Source: Folioceros fuciformis (Eukaryota; Anthocerotophyta; Anthocerotopsida; Anthocerotales). From it: a stretch of DNA of 31,488 nt. The notes under the pieces are model-generated. The model was given only the letters and a program-made list of their open reading frames with translations, made no database searches and was not told where the DNA came from. This document shows, in pieces, positions 29,861 through 31,488 of this stretch. The position numbers were made by a program, and so were the translations under genes. The DNA is taken from the NCBI GenBank assembly GCA_049999805.1, contig JBNGIO010003096.1, positions 1-31,488 of the forward strand, in the 5' to 3' direction. The stretch's first letter is position 1; the number at the start of each line of letters is the position of its first letter.

Positions 29861-29975
29861 TGGGTCTGCCTAAAAGAAGAGCTGGGTCTGCCTAAAAGAG
29901 GAGCTGGGTCTGCCTAAAAGAGGCAGGTCCAAGGCCGAGCTGGGTCTGCCTAAAAGAGGCAAGTCCAAGGCCGAG
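29861..29975. repeat. 22/36-bp tandem array
   Basis: TGGGTCTGCCTAAAAGAG recurs at 29861, 29883, 29905 and 29941. Spacing is 22, 22 and then 36 bp, because later copies carry an extra 14-bp GCAGGTCCAAGGCC block. The array directly follows the 32-bp array. Confidence 0.88.
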
Positions 29976-30467
29976 GTAAAATCAAGATGGAAGATTCTCC
30001 CAACCTAGTAATGCAACATACCACAAGAACCTCCATGAGACAAAGACATAGGGAGGAAGTATGGATGAAGTGCCTCTTTGCACCGGTGGTAGGCACTTCA
30101 TAATCCTACTTCTCCTTGGCCTTATTTTATTATTTTCATATTTGTTTTGGAATATCTCCGCAACGTTCATATGTGTCATGACGCTCTTCCTCAGATGTAT
30201 CCAACACACATGGTTCACATCCACCATGACACATACATCCTCTCTCTAGATATGTCACATGCATCTACATATCATCCTTCATCTTCATACGCATACATGC
30301 CACACACCTAGGCATACATGTCATGTGCAAGCCATCCATGGGGCATATACATGGCATCATCAAGCACTTCAGCATCAGGGCTTATGCCCAGGATGCTCTA
30401 GTCAGTATCCAGTCATAGAGTCTCAGGTGCTCTATTCTTCATATAGCAACAGCATAACAGCTGTCAC
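29976..30467. other. Spacer between repeat arrays
   Basis: It includes an AT-rich part around 30100-30160 and a CATACAT/CACATGC-rich microsatellite-like part at 30220-30350. No gene is supported on either strand. Confidence 0.45.
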
Positions 30468-30660
30468 GCTGCAGTTGCATAGCTGCATGCCTACCTAGCC
30501 TGTCCACAAAGCTAAGTATCTAAGCATCAGCCTGCCTGCAATATCCTTGGCCTATGGCCCAGGATCAACAACCTAGCCACAAATTGTCCTTGGTCTATGA
30601 CCAAGAGCAAGGCTACAAGAAGGGTTGGCTCTGCCTAAGAGAGGCAGGCCCAGTGCCGCG
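30468..30660. repeat. Single unexpanded copy of the composite repeat unit
   Basis: In the same order as 29485-29975 this stretch holds GCATAGCTGCATGCCTA, one CCACAAATTGT unit with CAACAACCTAG before it, then GGTCTATGACC, and one GGCTCTGCCTAAGAGAGGCA plus GGCCCA unit. Each element that is tandemly amplified at 29.5-30.0 kb is present only once here. Confidence 0.75.
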
Positions 30661-30745
30661 AACAGCCCCTCTGGGAAACTTGGGGGCATAGCCACTAGGT
30701 TTCCTACAAAATTGTCTAGACCACCACAACTGTTTATCAATGCCC

Positions 30746-31420
30746 CTACCATCGAAAACGTAACTTGTCCAACACTGATGGTGGCTCTGCCTGAGGACGA
30801 GTTACGGGATCGTCTTCGAGATCCTCATCATCCGGTGGGTCTACACGTGGCTCCTGCTTGATCTCAATCTCGCTAGGCAACTTGAATCCAGAGAGATGGT
30901 CAACCTGTTCTTCCACAAAGCGCTTGTGCGCATCTAGCTGATTGAAAACAGGGTGTATGCCATCCTGCCCGGCATCCAAGTCCCTATTGTAAGCTTCCTG
31001 AGTTGGGTTATTGAAAAACGGTAACGTATAGTAAGTGTAAATATGTGGGCTTGCGAGCTTCCTGAGGCAATCGAACGCGTCCTTCTCCTCTCGAGTCTAA
31101 GCATGCTGGTCAACATAAGGTGCCTTAAGCTTGTTGGTCAGAATGTAAAATTGCCGAGGCCATCCTACCACATGATGCCTTGTCTGCAAATGGTGGAACA
31201 CTCTAAACCATTCTTTGAGAAAGACCAAGCGATGAGGGTACATGTCTCCCCAATCAATGAACTTTGCTGGCAACCTCATCCCGTCAAACCATTGGTACAT
31301 CTGAAAGTGGTGCTACAACTTCCTCCAAGCTCCTTCTATATAGCTTGTCCATGCCCAGGGCAACCGCTGTGGAGGCAAAACCCCAGGCACTGATTGCCAA
31401 CGGGTTCCACCTTTAGTGGC
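30746..31420 (-). pseudogene. Broken open reading frame of unknown family
   Basis: On the minus strand one frame runs from about 31375 to 30746 with two in-frame stops, TAG near 31315 and TAG at 31097-31099. It reads RLPWAWTSYIEGAWRKL, stop, HHFQMYQWFDGMRLPAKFID, then VFLKEWFRVFHHLQTRHHVV, a stop, EEKDAFDCLRKLASPHIYTY and finally an acidic tail EIEIKQEPRVDPPDDEDLED. Reading the same frame across stops with steady protein-like composition suggests a decayed gene, possibly transposon-derived. I do not recognise the family. Confidence 0.4.
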
Positions 31421-31488
31421 CACACTTATCCCACTGTCGTTGAGACATTGGGTTTCGTTCCCACGAAGGAGCGATGGGGTTCCTTGCT

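Overview
This is a stretch of a land-plant nuclear genome. The evidence is: spliced genes with GT-AG introns; a PLS-type PPR-DYW gene, a family diversified in land plants for organelle RNA editing; an SRA-domain protein of the plant SUVH type; a BAHD acyltransferase; and short interstitial runs of the plant telomere unit TTTAGGG. The introns are compact (about 85-143 bp). The style of the PPR protein (KKPA in place of the usual PG box, a local PPR family with decayed copies) points to a fern, lycophyte or bryophyte rather than a flowering plant. That placement is an inference, and I cannot name the species.

Layout. 1-1.4 kb: a 42-bp minisatellite and AT-rich DNA. 1.4-4.0 kb (+): an intact single-exon PPR-DYW gene carrying an N-terminal PDF-like motif of the kind known from OSB organellar ssDNA-binding proteins. 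4.6-6.1 kb (-): a nine-exon gene for a signal-peptide, single-pass membrane protein that matches my memory of the plant 'Expp1' family. No single reading frame shows this gene; I assembled it exon by exon, and all eight introns keep phase. 6.95-9.06 kb (+): a decayed paralogue of the PPR-DYW gene. 9.72-10.12 kb (+): an orphan copy of the PDF-motif N-terminus. Together these are the remains of a local PPR gene cluster. 12.0-13.1 kb: two minisatellites (51-bp and 32-bp units). 15.4-17.4 kb: a decayed transposon-like gene of the DUF7869 type, whose two halves now lie on opposite strands. 19.3-21.4 kb (-): an intronless gene for an SRA (YDG) protein that ends without pre-SET or SET domains. 22-25 kb: AT-rich DNA with a strong 31-bp foldback, a perfect 32-bp palindrome and an embedded GC-rich island. 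27.3-29.0 kb (-): a two-exon BAHD acyltransferase with an unusual Ser/acidic insertion. 29.4-30.7 kb: tandem arrays plus a single unexpanded copy of the same composite unit. 30.7-31.4 kb (-): an unidentified broken reading frame.

The four intact genes (PPR-DYW, Expp1-like, SRA, BAHD) have no evident shared pathway and look like ordinary independent plant genes set among repeats and gene debris. The points most worth a second look are the PDF-PPR-DYW fusion with its altered C-terminus, the SRA protein without SET, the inverted DUF7869 element, and the acidic insertion in the BAHD enzyme. I saw no tRNA, rRNA, CRISPR array or prokaryotic feature.
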